This document shows, piece by piece, positions 1-8,818 of a stretch of DNA of 44,271 nucleotides. This DNA is from Streptomyces diastatochromogenes (lineage in GTDB: Bacteria; Actinomycetota; Actinomycetes; Streptomycetales; Streptomycetaceae). The notes beneath the pieces are model-generated. The model was given only the letters and a program-made list of their open reading frames with translations, was not told the DNA's origin and did no database searches. Position 1 is the first letter of the stretch, and every line of letters starts with the position of its first letter. The stretch is from assembly GCA_001550305.1 (NCBI GenBank), contig LRTP01000342.1:1-44271 (forward strand), written 5' to 3'. A program made the position numbers and the translations under genes.

Positions 1-447
1 GCCACCCGGACAGCGTGACGGACCCGCGCCGCCCGGCACAGCATCGAGCCGGCGCGTCACATCACAACAGGGCAAACGTTGCCTGATGCGGCACTAGATA
101 TCGGCATCGTCGGACCTCGGCGACGCTCAGGTGGATGAGCTCGGAGGATCCGTTCAGCTGGGGCGCTTCGGATCAGCTCGTCCAGAGTGGTCCCTGCCGT
201 AGATCCGCAGGCCGTGGCCCCTCGCCGCATGGCCCGCACACCTTTGCGGGCCATGCGGGGCCGGGCTGCCCTGGCTGCCATGAAGGTTCGCTCCAGAGAT
301 GCTGGTGCAATGGGGCAGTCCGGTGCGTCCAGGTCGCTTTCCATACGGCGCTGTCGAGTGGGCGCCTGCCGACGGCAAAGACCGTGGCCGAGTTCGTCGT
401 ATGCGACGATCCGCGACATGTCAGTGGCCCATGACACGGCCGCGGGC
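1..447. other. No recognisable gene (left edge)
   Basis: Open frames run on both strands here, but none has a family motif, a convincing ribosome binding site or a consistent reading frame. This looks like decayed or non-coding sequence upstream of the DUF1963 remnant. Confidence 0.4.
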
Positions 448-1071
448 ATGACATCGATCGACGAGCGGCTCGTTCACGAGACAACCGCCGAGTACGGCGT
501 TCCCGGACCCGTCGCGCAGGAGTTCATGGCCGGGTTAAGGCCATGCCTCTATCTGGTGCCGCACAACGAAGTGCCTGCGTCCCGGCGGGAAAACGTCCGC
601 TCCGCCGCACGAACGGGCGGGCTCCCCGCACTGCCGAACGGTGTGGACTGGCCTGAAGGGAGAGCGCCGATCGTGCTGAGTGTCGACTGCGCGGCCCGCC
701 CCAGGACGTACTGGACATTGAACTGCCCGCCGATGGGCACCTGTTGATCTTCACCTAGATCGAGTACCCGCCAGAGTCGTCCGTGGTGCTCCCCATCCCT
801 GCCGGAGCAAGACGAGGAAGCGCTGGACCGCTTCGAGGAGGCCGTCCTCGACGCTGCATTCGGCGGACATCGCCCCGGCGTCTGCGTGCAGATCGGCGGG
901 TTCTCCAACCCGTGGGACATGGCACCGGACGAGGGCGATCTCGTACTCTTCGCGCAAATGGCCGGGCAGGCGATCGACTACAACGTATTCACCATGAACC
1001 TGATCGTGGGCACACGGGAGAACATCGCCGCCGGAGAGCATGTCGGCCTCCGGTACGAGCAGCAGTGCTGA
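448..1071 (+). pseudogene. Decayed DUF1963 (YwqG-like) gene
   Basis: Starting at the ATG at 448, the translation contains blocks typical of DUF1963/YwqG proteins: GGLPALPNGVDWPEG, PIVLSVDCA, then in another frame DIELPADGHLLIFT, and finally the well-kept C-terminal block QIGGFSNPWDM with DEGDLVLFAQM. The reading frame changes near 690. The frame carrying HLLIFT is then cut by an in-frame TAG at about 757, where the family would continue with a glutamine, and the frame changes again near 800-815. Order and spacing of the blocks are otherwise normal, so this is one gene with a nonsense mutation and at least two frameshifts. The family is poorly understood; no function is claimed. Sequencing error could explain one shift but not all three lesions. 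Confidence 0.75.
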
Positions 1072-1639
1072 GCCGAGCCGCGTCTGGTCAACGCAGGCAA
1101 GGATCCAACCCTGTGGGTTAACGATGGGCAGTGGTTCACCGCCGTAGCCGCTGCCACGAAGGTGAACGCACGGTCCGCGGCCGCACCACCGAGGGCATGC
1201 AGCCTGGCTCTTGGTGGCCGAGGAATAGTCAAGTGTTGCCAGTCCCCAGAGCCCGACCGGGACCAGACGATGGACCATCAACACACATACAGGGCAACGG
1301 GATCACCAATTGAGATGATCTCCAAGCGGCGCGGTTCAGCGGCACAGGGCCGTTGCCCACGACACCGTCCATGCGAGGCGGAAGACGCCGCGGGCGGGGC
1401 CAGGGCGTCCATCGTCATGACGCCGACGGCCACCGCGACCGCGGCCGGCGAAGCTCTGCGCCGACCACTCCGCCGCCCGGACGAACGAAACCTCTGCCAT
1501 GCCTGCTCACGCACGAGCCAACTCCCTTGGAATCATTGCGTAACCACCGGCTTATGGCCCCAGCATCTCGGAGGCGACCGCCCGGGACGATCGTGGTACC
1601 CGCCCACCTCTGGGTAGGGCTAAATCCCGTCCACTTGGT
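1072..1639. other. No supportable gene
   Basis: A short in-frame stretch (LWVNDGQWFTAVAAATKV, from about 1110) looks protein-like but has no start and no recognised family. The rest shows only short overlapping open frames on both strands. Probably gene debris continuing from the DUF1963 remnant. Confidence 0.4.
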
Positions 1640-1840
1640 TGGCGGGCGACGCCCTGGACGTGCGGAGATCACGTACCCGTCCTCGCCCAGCGCGGTGCCT
1701 TCGAAATTACGGGTGTACAGGTCCAGCACCCACGCGGCCTTGGGCCGGAAGCGGGTCGCGTACGAAGATCCAGGACTGGTACTACCAGGACCTGAGCGCG
1801 TCCTGCTTGAGCCAGCGCCGCATGGTGGAAGGGGAGTTCG
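1640..1840 (-). pseudogene. IS630-type transposase fragment
   Basis: Read on the minus strand, the sequence gives MRRWLKQDALRSW, then after a frame change a segment matching WIFVRDP, then WVLDLYTRNFEGT with GEDGYVISA. This is the region just before the second catalytic acidic stretch of IS630-family DDE transposases, where VISADEKT is usual. The match stops at VISA, so both transposase ends and all but a hint of the catalytic core are gone. About 65 codons remain, with at least two frame changes. It is separate from the N-terminal IS630 fragment at 16.2-16.65 kb and appears to belong to a different IS630 subgroup. Confidence 0.7.
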
Positions 1841-1885
1841 ACCCCGGCCGATGTGTCCGGCGGCCGGCTGGGAGCGGATTCGACG

Positions 1886-2653
1886 TCAGGGCAGGGTGAG
1901 GATACGGGGGCCGTCCTCGGTGATGGCAATGGTGTGTTCGATGTGGGCGGCTCGGCTGCCGTCGATGGTGCGCAGGGTCCACCCGTCGGGGTCGGTGTGG
2001 TAGTCGTTGCGTCCTCCGGCCATGAGCATGGGTTCGATGGCGAGGGCGAGGCCGTGGCGCAGGGGGAAACCGCGGCCGGGTCGTCCGTGGTTGGGAACGT
2101 GGGGGTCTTCGTGCATCTGGCGGCCGATGCCGTGGCCACCGAAGTCGGCCGGCATGCCGCAGTCGGCCTTGCGGGCGACGGTGCTGATGGCGTGGGAGAT
2201 GTCGCCGATCCGGTGGCCGACGGTGGCGGCGGCGATGCCGGCGTCCAGGGCCTGCTGGGTGGCGGCGATGAGTTCGAGGTCGGCGGGGCGAGGGGTACCG
2301 ACGGTGAAGCTGATCGCGGCGTCGCCGGTCCAGCCGTCGAGTTCGGCTCCGCAGTCGATGCTGACCAGGTCGCCGTCGCGCAGGCGGTAGTCGTCGGGGA
2401 TGCCGTGCGAGACGGCGTCGTTGACGGAGGCGCAGATCACGGCGGGGAAGGGGGTTGGGGCGAAGGAGGGCTGGTAGCCCAGGAACGGAGAACGTGCTCC
2501 GGCCTTGGTGAGAACGGCGCGGGCGGCTTCGTCGAGCTCGCGCAGGCGAACTCGCACAGCTGCCGCCGCGCGGGCGGCTGCGAGAGCATGGGCCACGACG
2601 CGTCCGGCCTCCCGCATCGCCTCCAGTGCCGTGTCGGTCTTGATCTCCACCAT
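1886..2653 (-). CDS. map: Type I methionine aminopeptidase
   Basis: A 255-residue cytosolic metallo-aminopeptidase that removes the initiator methionine from nascent proteins. The five metal ligands of the family are visible: D100 in VSIDCG, D111 in WTGDAA, H174 in FGGHGIG, E207 in LAIEP and E239 in HIEHTI. H83 in VSHGIP matches the conserved substrate-binding histidine. Length is normal and no N-terminal zinc-finger extension is present. The ATG at 2653 is preceded by GGGAG with a 9-nt spacer. It is transcribed away from a small XRE regulator, with a palindrome between them, so it is probably regulated rather than constitutive. Streptomycetes usually carry a housekeeping map near secY, so this is probably an accessory copy (inference). 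Confidence 0.93.
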   Translation of the reverse strand: MVEIKTDTALEAMREAGRVVAHALAAARAAAAVRVRLRELDEAARAVLTKAGARSPFLGYQPSFAPTPFPAVICASVNDAVSHGIPDDYRLRDGDLVSIDCGAELDGWTGDAAISFTVGTPRPADLELIAATQQALDAGIAAATVGHRIGDISHAISTVARKADCGMPADFGGHGIGRQMHEDPHVPNHGRPGRGFPLRHGLALAIEPMLMAGGRNDYHTDPDGWTLRTIDGSRAAHIEHTIAITEDGPRILTLP

Positions 2654-2687
2654 GTGCCGTGACTCCCTGCCATGCGATGCTACCCAA

Positions 2688-2707
2688 TACTTATACCGGT
2701 ATTAGTA
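2688..2707. promoter_or_regulatory. Palindromic operator between map and XRE gene
   Basis: A 20-bp near-perfect palindrome (TACTTATACCGGTATTAGTA, 18 of 20 positions symmetric, core ATACCGGTAT). It sits in the 62-bp gap between the divergent starts. On the plus strand it overlaps a TAGTAT -10-like hexamer at 2703-2708, only 7 nt upstream of the regulator's ATG, which suggests a leaderless transcript. It is the obvious binding site for the adjacent regulator (inference). Confidence 0.7.
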
Positions 2708-2715
2708 TCACGGGT

Positions 2716-2991
2716 ATGGTGAGAGTTCCTTTGAGTCCGCAAGAGCGGCAACGCGGTGAGCGCTTCGGGATCCTGCTCCGCCGCGCCCGCGGTGACCGCA
2801 GCATGGTCGACGTGGCAGCAGCCGCCGGGGTGTCCGCCGAAACGCTCCGCAAGATCGAGACCGGCCGGGCCCCGACCCCGGCCTTCTTCACCGTGGCAGC
2901 CCTGGCCCACGCCCTGCACCTGTCCCTGGACGACCTGGCCGCCGCCTGCGCGGAAGGCGCCGAAGGCGGCGAGCAGGCCATGTCGGCGTGA
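2716..2991 (+). CDS. Small XRE-family helix-turn-helix regulator
   Basis: A 91-residue single-domain DNA-binding protein. The Cro/C1-type helix-turn-helix spans roughly residues 10-70 (ERFGILLRRARG, then VAAAAGVSAETLRKIETGR, then FFTVAALAHALHLSLDDL), leaving a short acidic tail. The ATG at 2716 is chosen because it lies 7 nt after a -10-like TAGTAT with no ribosome binding site, the usual arrangement for a leaderless actinobacterial gene. An upstream in-frame ATG at 2659 would run back through the operator and is less likely. It is divergent from map, whose promoter overlaps the same 20-bp palindrome, so it probably represses both itself and map. No ligand-binding domain is present, so the signal is unknown. 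Confidence 0.88.
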   Translation: MVRVPLSPQERQRGERFGILLRRARGDRSMVDVAAAAGVSAETLRKIETGRAPTPAFFTVAALAHALHLSLDDLAAACAEGAEGGEQAMSA

Positions 2992-3776
2992 CCGTCAGGC
3001 GCGCGCCATCCGGCTGAAGATCGGATGTTCCTGACGCAACGCGATTCGGACACGTACGTCGATCCCCGAAGGACTTCGAGCGCCGACCAGAACCTGCTGA
3101 CGGTTGTCTGTTCCCCGCTCGGCCATACGGGACTCCGGGGCTTGGACGGCATCTTCCAGTCGGGCGGCCTGGAGCGCTTTCGCCGGGCGGCGGGCGTGTA
3201 CGGCTGGGGTGGGTTGGACGACCGACTGCGCCGCTTCCCGCCGAAGCACTGAAGCGGCGCAGCGTGACTGCGCGGCAGCGACAGGCCCGCACACGTAGGT
3301 CATATGGGTGACGCATGTCGCCGAAGAAGGCCGACGACACCTGCACACCCACCCGGGGCGACCTCGTCGTAGAAGTCGTGGCGGGCAGCACTCGGAGTGC
3401 GGCCTTCAGCGCGGCTCAGCGGAGCCCGGTCCACGCCTCGACGGGGCGACACAGCGACCACTGTGCCGGATTGGGCTGGCTGACACCTGCGGGCAGCACG
3501 GACAGCCTGGACGCGGGCAGACAGGCGCCCTCCGCCACGATCCTGGGCGGAGCCGCGCGGTCCGCATCACCACACCACTCGGCGTCGCGTCACCTCCGCC
3601 GCCACGGCATCTCCGGCAGACGCTGAGCGGGATCGCCTCGATGGCTCGCGCGGCGAGCTGCTGTGCAGGCGCGGGCCATAGGCGGCAGCCGGTTAGCCCA
3701 CCTGGCGGGATGTGGCTGTGCCGATCAGCGTTCCACGAGGTCGACTGTGCTTCCATCGCGCCAGGAGGCACATGAC
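2992..3776. other. No supportable gene between XRE regulator and DUF1259 remnant
   Basis: About 780 bp with several short open frames on both strands. A plus-strand start at 3315 begins with a plausible segment (MSPKKADDTCTPTRGDLVVEVVAG) but has no recognised domain and a weak upstream context. I see nothing that can be called with confidence. Confidence 0.4.
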
Positions 3777-4506
3777 ATGGCTGACAAGCGACAGCAGGAC
3801 ACCCACGCTCGGCTCCCCCCGTCCCGGCGCCGTGTGCCGGCCGCGGCCGCCCCTGCGCCCGTACTCACCGGTGTGCCTGCCAGGGCCCGCGCACTGTCCG
3901 CCGGACCGGAGGACTGCTCCCCTGCCGAGCCGGTAATGACCAAGCCGGCGGACTGGGCGGGCGTGGGCAACGCTCTCGGGCCGACCGGTGATCTGAGGCG
4001 GTTCACGTACCACTCGGGCTTGCCGCGCCGGGCTCTCACGGCCTTCTCTCGCGGCATCCGGATCAACCGCGCGCTCGTTCCGGGCACGCGCGTGTCCTAC
4101 GTCCGTCACTCAGACCACAGCACGCTCTTGCTGGGCGCCGCCGTGGTCACCGAGCGCGAACTGCAGATTTTCAGATGTTTGCCGCGAGACCGTCGCCGAC
4201 GGCCCTGCGATCCTGCCCCCGAGACCGGTCGCCACCACCTCCGTCAGTTTCCAGCCGCTCGGCGGAGGAAAGGCAGCCCTCTGCGGTGACCTGGTAGTGA
4301 TCGCCAAGGAAGTCCAACCCGTCCTCGTGGCCCTGCCGCGCGGTGGCGTCAATCTCGTCGAGGCGCGCCACCACAACCTCACCGACGATCCACACCTGTT
4401 CTTCGTCCACTACTGGGCTGTCGGCGATGCCGTCAGCCTCGCCAAGGCCATTCGCCGGGCCGTGGACACCACCAACGTCGTACGCATGCCCGGAGGAGCC
4501 GCCTGA
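3777..4506 (+). pseudogene. Decayed DUF1259 (LppY/LpqO family) gene
   Basis: An ATG at 3777 follows a good AGGAGG at 3763-3768. The first frame gives a DUF1259 repeat (DWAGVGNALGPTGDLRRFTY, then LVPGTRVSYV, then LLLGAAVVTERELQ). The frame then shifts by one between about 4162 and 4186 and resumes with ETVADGPAILPP, VSFQPLGGGKAALCGDLVV, NLVEARHHNLTDDPHLFFVHYW and LAKAIRRAVDTTNV, the second half of the same family. Intact members are near 300 residues with two similar halves. Here the end of the first half, including its usual HNH-like segment, is missing, so an internal deletion accompanies the frameshift. The last codon overlaps the P450 start by one base, so an intact ancestor would have been translationally coupled to it. 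Function of the family is unknown. Confidence 0.75.
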
Positions 4507-5711
4507 TGACCGCGGACAACGAGACAAACATCTGCCCGTTCGACTTCAGCGAAGCCCTGGAGTTCGACCCTGAGCTCGCGGACCTGATGGACCGCGATTC
4601 CCCCACTCGCATCCGGCTTCCCTACGGCGATGCGGACGCCTGGCTGATCACCGGATTCGATGCCGTCAAGCAGGTGACCACCGATCACCGGCTCAGCCGG
4701 GCCGCCATCATCGGCCACGACTACCCCCGGCTGACGCCGGAGCCCATCGTCTCGCCCGAATCGATCAACGTGATGGACCCGCCGCACAGCAGCCGCGTCC
4801 GCCAGCTGGCCTCGCAGGCCTTCACCCAGCAGCAGGTCGACGGAATGCGGAGCCGGATCATCTGGCTCGCGGACGTCCTGCTGGACAGGATGGAGGAGGA
4901 CGGCTCGCCGGCGGACCTGGTTCAGTACCTCTCCGACCCGCTTCCCCAGCACACCATCCTGGACCTCCTCGGCGTCGGACAGGAGGACTGGCCCCAGATG
5001 CAGGAGTCCGTGCGCCAGTTGCTCGTCGTCGGCGCGGGCAACAAGGAGGCCGCGGCGAGCGCCAAGGCCGATCTGACGGACTACTTCGCCAAACTCGTCG
5101 AGCAGCGCCGAAGCTCACCCGGCAAGGACCTCATCAGCGCGATGGCCGCAGCGCGAGACGGCGAGGATCAGCTTGACGACAGGGAACTGGCGGTCATGGC
5201 ACTGACGCTGACACTCAGCGGCCAGGACACGGCGACCTGCCAGATCAGCGACATCGCCTACTTGCTCCTGACGCGTCCCGAGCTGATGGAACACCTCAGG
5301 CGTCGGCCGGAGTCCCTGACTGACGTCCTGCAGGAGATGCTCCGACACATCCCGTTCCGCAAGGGGGTCGGTATCCCCCGGGTGGCCCTTGAGGACGTGG
5401 AGCTGGACGGCGTACGAATCCGGGCGGGCGAATTCGTCCACGTGTCGTACCTGACGGCCAACCGGGACCCGAAGCGCTTCCCGGACTCGCACGTCCTCGA
5501 CCCCGACCGGCCCTACCAGCCGCACATGACGTTCGGCTGGGGCGGTCACCGATGCATCGCGGTGCCCTTGGCCATGGCGGAGATGGAAGTGGCGATCGGG
5601 CGCCTCCTGAAGCGCTTCCCCGGGCTGCGGCTTGCGGTGCCGCCGGAGGAAGTGCGGTGGGACACGGAGACGATCCGGCGCTTCCCGCTGGAGCTGCCGG
5701 TGGCTTGGTAG
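4506..5711 (+). CDS. Cytochrome P450
   Basis: A 401-residue soluble bacterial class I P450, a heme monooxygenase needing ferredoxin and ferredoxin reductase. The I-helix oxygen-activation motif is SGQDTAT near residues 238-244, with Ser where Ala is common. The K-helix ExxR is EMLR near 278-281. The heme loop is FGWGGHRCIAVPLA with the axial cysteine near residue 349; the glycine normally two after the cysteine is alanine here. A CPFDF segment and VMDPPHSSRVRQLASQAFT are typical of actinobacterial CYPs. The start ATG overlaps the TGA of the decayed DUF1259 gene (TGATG). No ferredoxin gene is adjacent; a ferredoxin-reductase-like gene lies 38 kb away at the other end of the window. Substrate cannot be predicted. 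Confidence 0.93.
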   Translation: MTADNETNICPFDFSEALEFDPELADLMDRDSPTRIRLPYGDADAWLITGFDAVKQVTTDHRLSRAAIIGHDYPRLTPEPIVSPESINVMDPPHSSRVRQLASQAFTQQQVDGMRSRIIWLADVLLDRMEEDGSPADLVQYLSDPLPQHTILDLLGVGQEDWPQMQESVRQLLVVGAGNKEAAASAKADLTDYFAKLVEQRRSSPGKDLISAMAAARDGEDQLDDRELAVMALTLTLSGQDTATCQISDIAYLLLTRPELMEHLRRRPESLTDVLQEMLRHIPFRKGVGIPRVALEDVELDGVRIRAGEFVHVSYLTANRDPKRFPDSHVLDPDRPYQPHMTFGWGGHRCIAVPLAMAEMEVAIGRLLKRFPGLRLAVPPEEVRWDTETIRRFPLELPVAW

Positions 5712-6274
5712 GAACGCCGAAATCGCGCCGGACCTGATGGGCTAGTGCATCGGCTCGCTCGGTCGATGCGAGCCCTTCAGGTAGGGGCACGGTGTACGAC
5801 GTAACCGGCAGGCACGCACCGTAGTCGCAGCAGCATCCTCGTCCACCCCTCGTACGAGCCCCGGCGCCGGGCCCAACGGTGGGTGGACGAGTAGTTGGGC
5901 GAGGAGTCCGGGCGGCCGCTGACGCTCGTTCAAAGCGCCCCTGTCCAAGTGGGTCGCCCCGTACGGCAATGCGCGGAGCGTGCGGGGCCCTACGATGCGC
6001 GATGGCTGCCTGCTCAGAGGACCCGCGCCGCGTCACCATGACACAAGACTCGGAACAGCGACTGAAGCGACCGAGTGGCAGACAACAGTGCGGTCCGGCC
6101 GGCGCTGGACTCGCTGCTCTCCGTACCGAAACGACTTGAACCGCCTGTGGCGCCGCCCGTCGTGCGGCCTGGACGACATCGGCGCAGCCTTCGCCTTCTT
6201 CGACGATGCCATGACCGGATGGGTTCACCGGTTGCCTCCCGATCGCTTCAAGGAGTCGCCGGATATGCTCCTTC
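5712..6274. other. Long spacer without a recognisable gene
   Basis: More than 500 bp between the P450 and the double-GNAT gene. A long plus-strand frame runs in from about 5980 and is continuous with the GNAT frame, but the part before 6334 has no GNAT similarity and no ribosome binding site. I treat it as untranslated or decayed sequence. Confidence 0.4.
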
Positions 6275-6318
6275 AGTCCTTGGTGAGTCCTTGGTCAGTC
6301 CTTGGTCAGTCCTTGGTC
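6275..6318 (+). repeat. Four tandem 11-bp repeats
   Basis: AGTCCTTGGTC is repeated four times head to tail (6275-6285, 6286-6296, 6297-6307, 6308-6318). The first copy ends in G, the other three are identical. The array ends immediately before the GAGGGGAG ribosome binding site of the double-GNAT gene. An 11-bp period is about one helical turn, so it could present a regulator site on one DNA face, or it could be a slippage-prone repeat. Confidence 0.9.
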
Positions 6319-6333
6319 GAGGGGAGTTGCCGA

Positions 6334-7404
6334 GTGGTCCGGTCAAGTGGCCCCGTTCTGCGCACCCAGAGGCTTGTGATGGAGCCGATCCGCCGCGGGG
6401 ACAGCGACGATCTCTTTGAGGCCGTGGTCGGTCAGGACAGCGTCATGCGATGGCTGGCGACCGGCCGGGCGGACAGTCGGTCTGCGGCCAAGGGCATGTG
6501 CGACGACCACGTCGCCCACTGGACCAGACACGGCTACGGCGACTTTGCGGTCAGGGATGCCGCAACGAACGCGTTTCTCGGCCGGGTGGGACTGCGTAAT
6601 CGGGCCGAGTACGGAGTTGACCTGGGTTTCGCCGTGCACCCACGGGCCCAGGGACGCGGGATTGCCGGGGAGGCGGGCCGTGCGTGCCTGGACCTGGCGT
6701 TTCGCCGCCTTTCGCTCCCTGCCGTCTTCGCCTTCGTCCTGCCCGGCAACACGGCCTCGATCTCGGTACTGCGCCGCCTGGGTGCCCAGGCGGACGGGAC
6801 TGTCCGGTCCAGCGGCCTGCATTGTCTGCGCTACCGGTTTGACCCCGCCGGCACAGCCACCTCGGAACATGTGATGGTGGACGACGGTGGTGCGGACCTT
6901 CGATTGATCCATGTGCTGGGTCCCGGTTCTCCGGGTGATGGAGCCGCACTCCGCGCTGGCCTGTCCGACCCTTTCGGGGTGAACGGGCTCGCTCTGGTGT
7001 GGGACGACAAGCAGCACACCCTCATCGCTGTCTCCGAAGGCCGGCCGGTGGCTTCCGCGGGATGGCTGCTGCGGAACATGGCCTTCGACGGATCTCCGCG
7101 CCGGGCCGCGGGGTTGGGCGATGTGCTGGTGCACCCCGCTCATCGAAGCCAGGGCATCGCCCGGACGGTGATCAGTGTGTCGGTCGAACACGCACGAGCG
7201 GCCGGCGCCGAGACGATGATCCTGCTCTGCCGCCCGGACCTGGTCCCGCTCTACACACAGCTGGGATGGAGCCGACTCTCCGTACCCGTCACCTTCCAGC
7301 AGCCCGACGGCGCTCGGACCTCGCCACTGACCACCATGATCTACGACCTGGCCGACCTACCTCATCCGACCATCAGCGTGGACTTGGGAGGCCTGCCCTT
7401 CTGA
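6334..7404 (+). CDS. Tandem GNAT-domain acetyltransferase
   Basis: A 356-residue protein with two GNAT N-acetyltransferase domains. The first (residues about 5-165) is RimJ/RimL-like: LRTQRLVMEPIRRGD, then GFAVHPRAQGRGIAGEAGRA as the acetyl-CoA pyrophosphate loop, then NTASISVLRRLG. The second (about 180-340) has DVLVHPAHRSQGIARTVI as the Q/RxxGxG/A loop and LVPLYTQLGW. The GTG at 6334 is preferred because GAGGGGAG ends 7 nt upstream; the open frame continues to 5980 without coding features. Double-GNAT proteins are known in actinobacteria, often with one domain catalytically weak. Substrate (amine, peptide or drug) cannot be told. The four 11-bp repeats lie directly upstream of its ribosome binding site. 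Confidence 0.82.
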   Translation: MVRSSGPVLRTQRLVMEPIRRGDSDDLFEAVVGQDSVMRWLATGRADSRSAAKGMCDDHVAHWTRHGYGDFAVRDAATNAFLGRVGLRNRAEYGVDLGFAVHPRAQGRGIAGEAGRACLDLAFRRLSLPAVFAFVLPGNTASISVLRRLGAQADGTVRSSGLHCLRYRFDPAGTATSEHVMVDDGGADLRLIHVLGPGSPGDGAALRAGLSDPFGVNGLALVWDDKQHTLIAVSEGRPVASAGWLLRNMAFDGSPRRAAGLGDVLVHPAHRSQGIARTVISVSVEHARAAGAETMILLCRPDLVPLYTQLGWSRLSVPVTFQQPDGARTSPLTTMIYDLADLPHPTISVDLGGLPF

Positions 7405-7516
7405 TGCGCTGGGCAGGGTTCGCACGGTCAAGCAGTTCGCCAACGCCCAGAAACGACAAACGCACCTCGCCACGGCCGGTGACCGCCCGGGCGCCTTCGC
7501 CGCGAGCCGTCGCCAA

Positions 7517-8094
7517 ATGGATGGCATCGATCGTCCGGATGAGGACGCCTCGGATGAGGGTTTCGCATGCCTCTGGCTTGAGGCGCGGGAGCGCGTGGAG
7601 GGGCTACGGGAGGGGGCTGACCAGGTCCTGGCTGAGTTGGCGGAGGCGGAGACGGACTGGGAGGGCTGGGTGATCGCCCGACAGCGGGTCGGCGGGGTGC
7701 TTGCCGTGCCGTCGGTCCAAGAGTCGGCATCGGCCGTTGCTGTTCCGGCTACGGACGAGTCGGCGGGGCCCGGGTCGGTGCCGCCGCGGCATGCGGCAGC
7801 GTCCCCGGTGAAAGCAGCCCGGGCAGGTTCAATCGTTCCGGTGTGGCGGCCCGGTCTCGAGGCGGGGGCGCTGGCGGTGGAGTACCAGCGGATTCTCCAG
7901 GTGCTGACCGAGCGGCGGCCGGGCGGAGCGATGGCCTGTCAGGAGATCGCGGAGGCACTCGGACTGGAGGTGACTGCGGCGAAGGTCGAGCGTGCGGTGC
8001 GTTCGCGGGCCAAGCGGCTGGCAGACCGGGGCTGGCCGGCGAGCCCACGCCGGGCAGGTTCACGCTTGTGGCCGGGCCAGCCGCCGGCTCATGA
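7517..8094 (+). pseudogene. Frameshifted hypothetical gene (winged-helix-like C-terminus)
   Basis: The frame from the ATG at 7517 gives an acidic helical N-terminus (ARERVEGLREGADQVLAELAEAETDWEGW), a low-complexity linker, then VPVWRPGLEAGALAVEYQRI and ILQVLTERRPGGAMACQEIA, resembling a winged-helix domain. At about 8036 a single base seems to be missing: the main frame reads WPASPRRAG, while the next frame reads LAGEPTPGRFTLVAGPAAGS and stops at 8094. The pattern (WLAEPTPGRFTL) is one I associate with a common streptomycete hypothetical protein often found beside transposases, from memory and not checked. The 3' end overlaps the end of the IS5-type remnant on the other strand. Confidence 0.6.
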
Positions 8095-8762
8095 GCATGG
8101 GCATCGACCACAGCACCATCGCCTCGTGTACCTCGGGCAAGGTCTCGTAGTTTCGCACCAGCCGCCGCGAGCGCATCAGCCAGCTCAGCGTCCTCTCCAC
8201 GATCCAACGTCTCTCAGAACCACAAACCCTGACGCATCGTCACTGCGCTCGACGATCTCCAAGGTGAGCTGCAGCTTCTCGGCGGCCCAGACCACCAGGC
8301 GGCCCGCGTAGCCGACGTCGGCCCACACCAGCTGGATCTTCCGGAAACGGGCACGGAGCCGTGCCAGCACAGGCCCTGCCGCATCCCGGTCCTGCACGCT
8401 CGCCGCAGTGACCATCACGACCAGCAGCAGTCCCAGGCAGTCCACCATGACGTACTGCTTGCGCCCGCCCACCTCCTTCCCGCCGTCCCATCCGGACGTG
8501 GAGCGCGGGATGGTCGGCGCGGCCCGCAGTGACCGCGTGTCGATGGCTGCGGGGAGGGCGGCTCCGGATCCCGGCCGGCGTCCTCACGGACCAAGCCGCG
8601 CAGCCGGTCGTGCAGCTCGGCGAGCAGAGCCACCACCCGTCGGCGGCGGAAGAAGGCATGGCCCTCGGGTTGCGCGCCGCGGCCCTTCAACCAGGGCGGG
8701 ACCGGCATCGCGTCGCGTACGCCTGACCACTCCACGTCCGTCACGTTGAAGGACTTCAGCAA
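8060..8762 (-). pseudogene. IS5-type transposase remnant with internal deletion
   Basis: The minus strand begins with VTDVEWSGVRDAMPVPPWL and KGRGAQPEGH, then jumps directly to AFFRRRR and LLAELHDRLRGLVRE. In related transposases about 35 residues (a YCHR...PPWDRVY block) separate these, so a clean internal deletion has removed them. Further on, frame changes separate the catalytic core (GGRKQYVMVDCLGLLLVVMV, LVWADVGYAGRLVVWAAEKL, RSDDASGFVVL) from the C-terminus (WIVERTLSWLMRSRRLVRNY, WSMPMLMSRRLA). The order matches one IS5-family transposase. With a deletion and at least two frameshifts it is inactive. No terminal inverted repeats were identified. Confidence 0.8.
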
Positions 8763-8818
8763 TCCCGAACTGAGCCGGAGGCCCCGCCTTCATACGCATC
8801 CCAGCCGCGGACCACCAG

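Noticed and set aside
1853-2662. Plus-strand open frame over map
   Set aside because: Gly/Val/Asp-rich shadow of the methionine aminopeptidase on the minus strand.
5980-6333. GNAT gene starting at 5980 (474 residues)
   Set aside because: The extra 118 residues have no GNAT similarity and would translate through the 11-bp repeats. The GTG at 6334 has a strong ribosome binding site.
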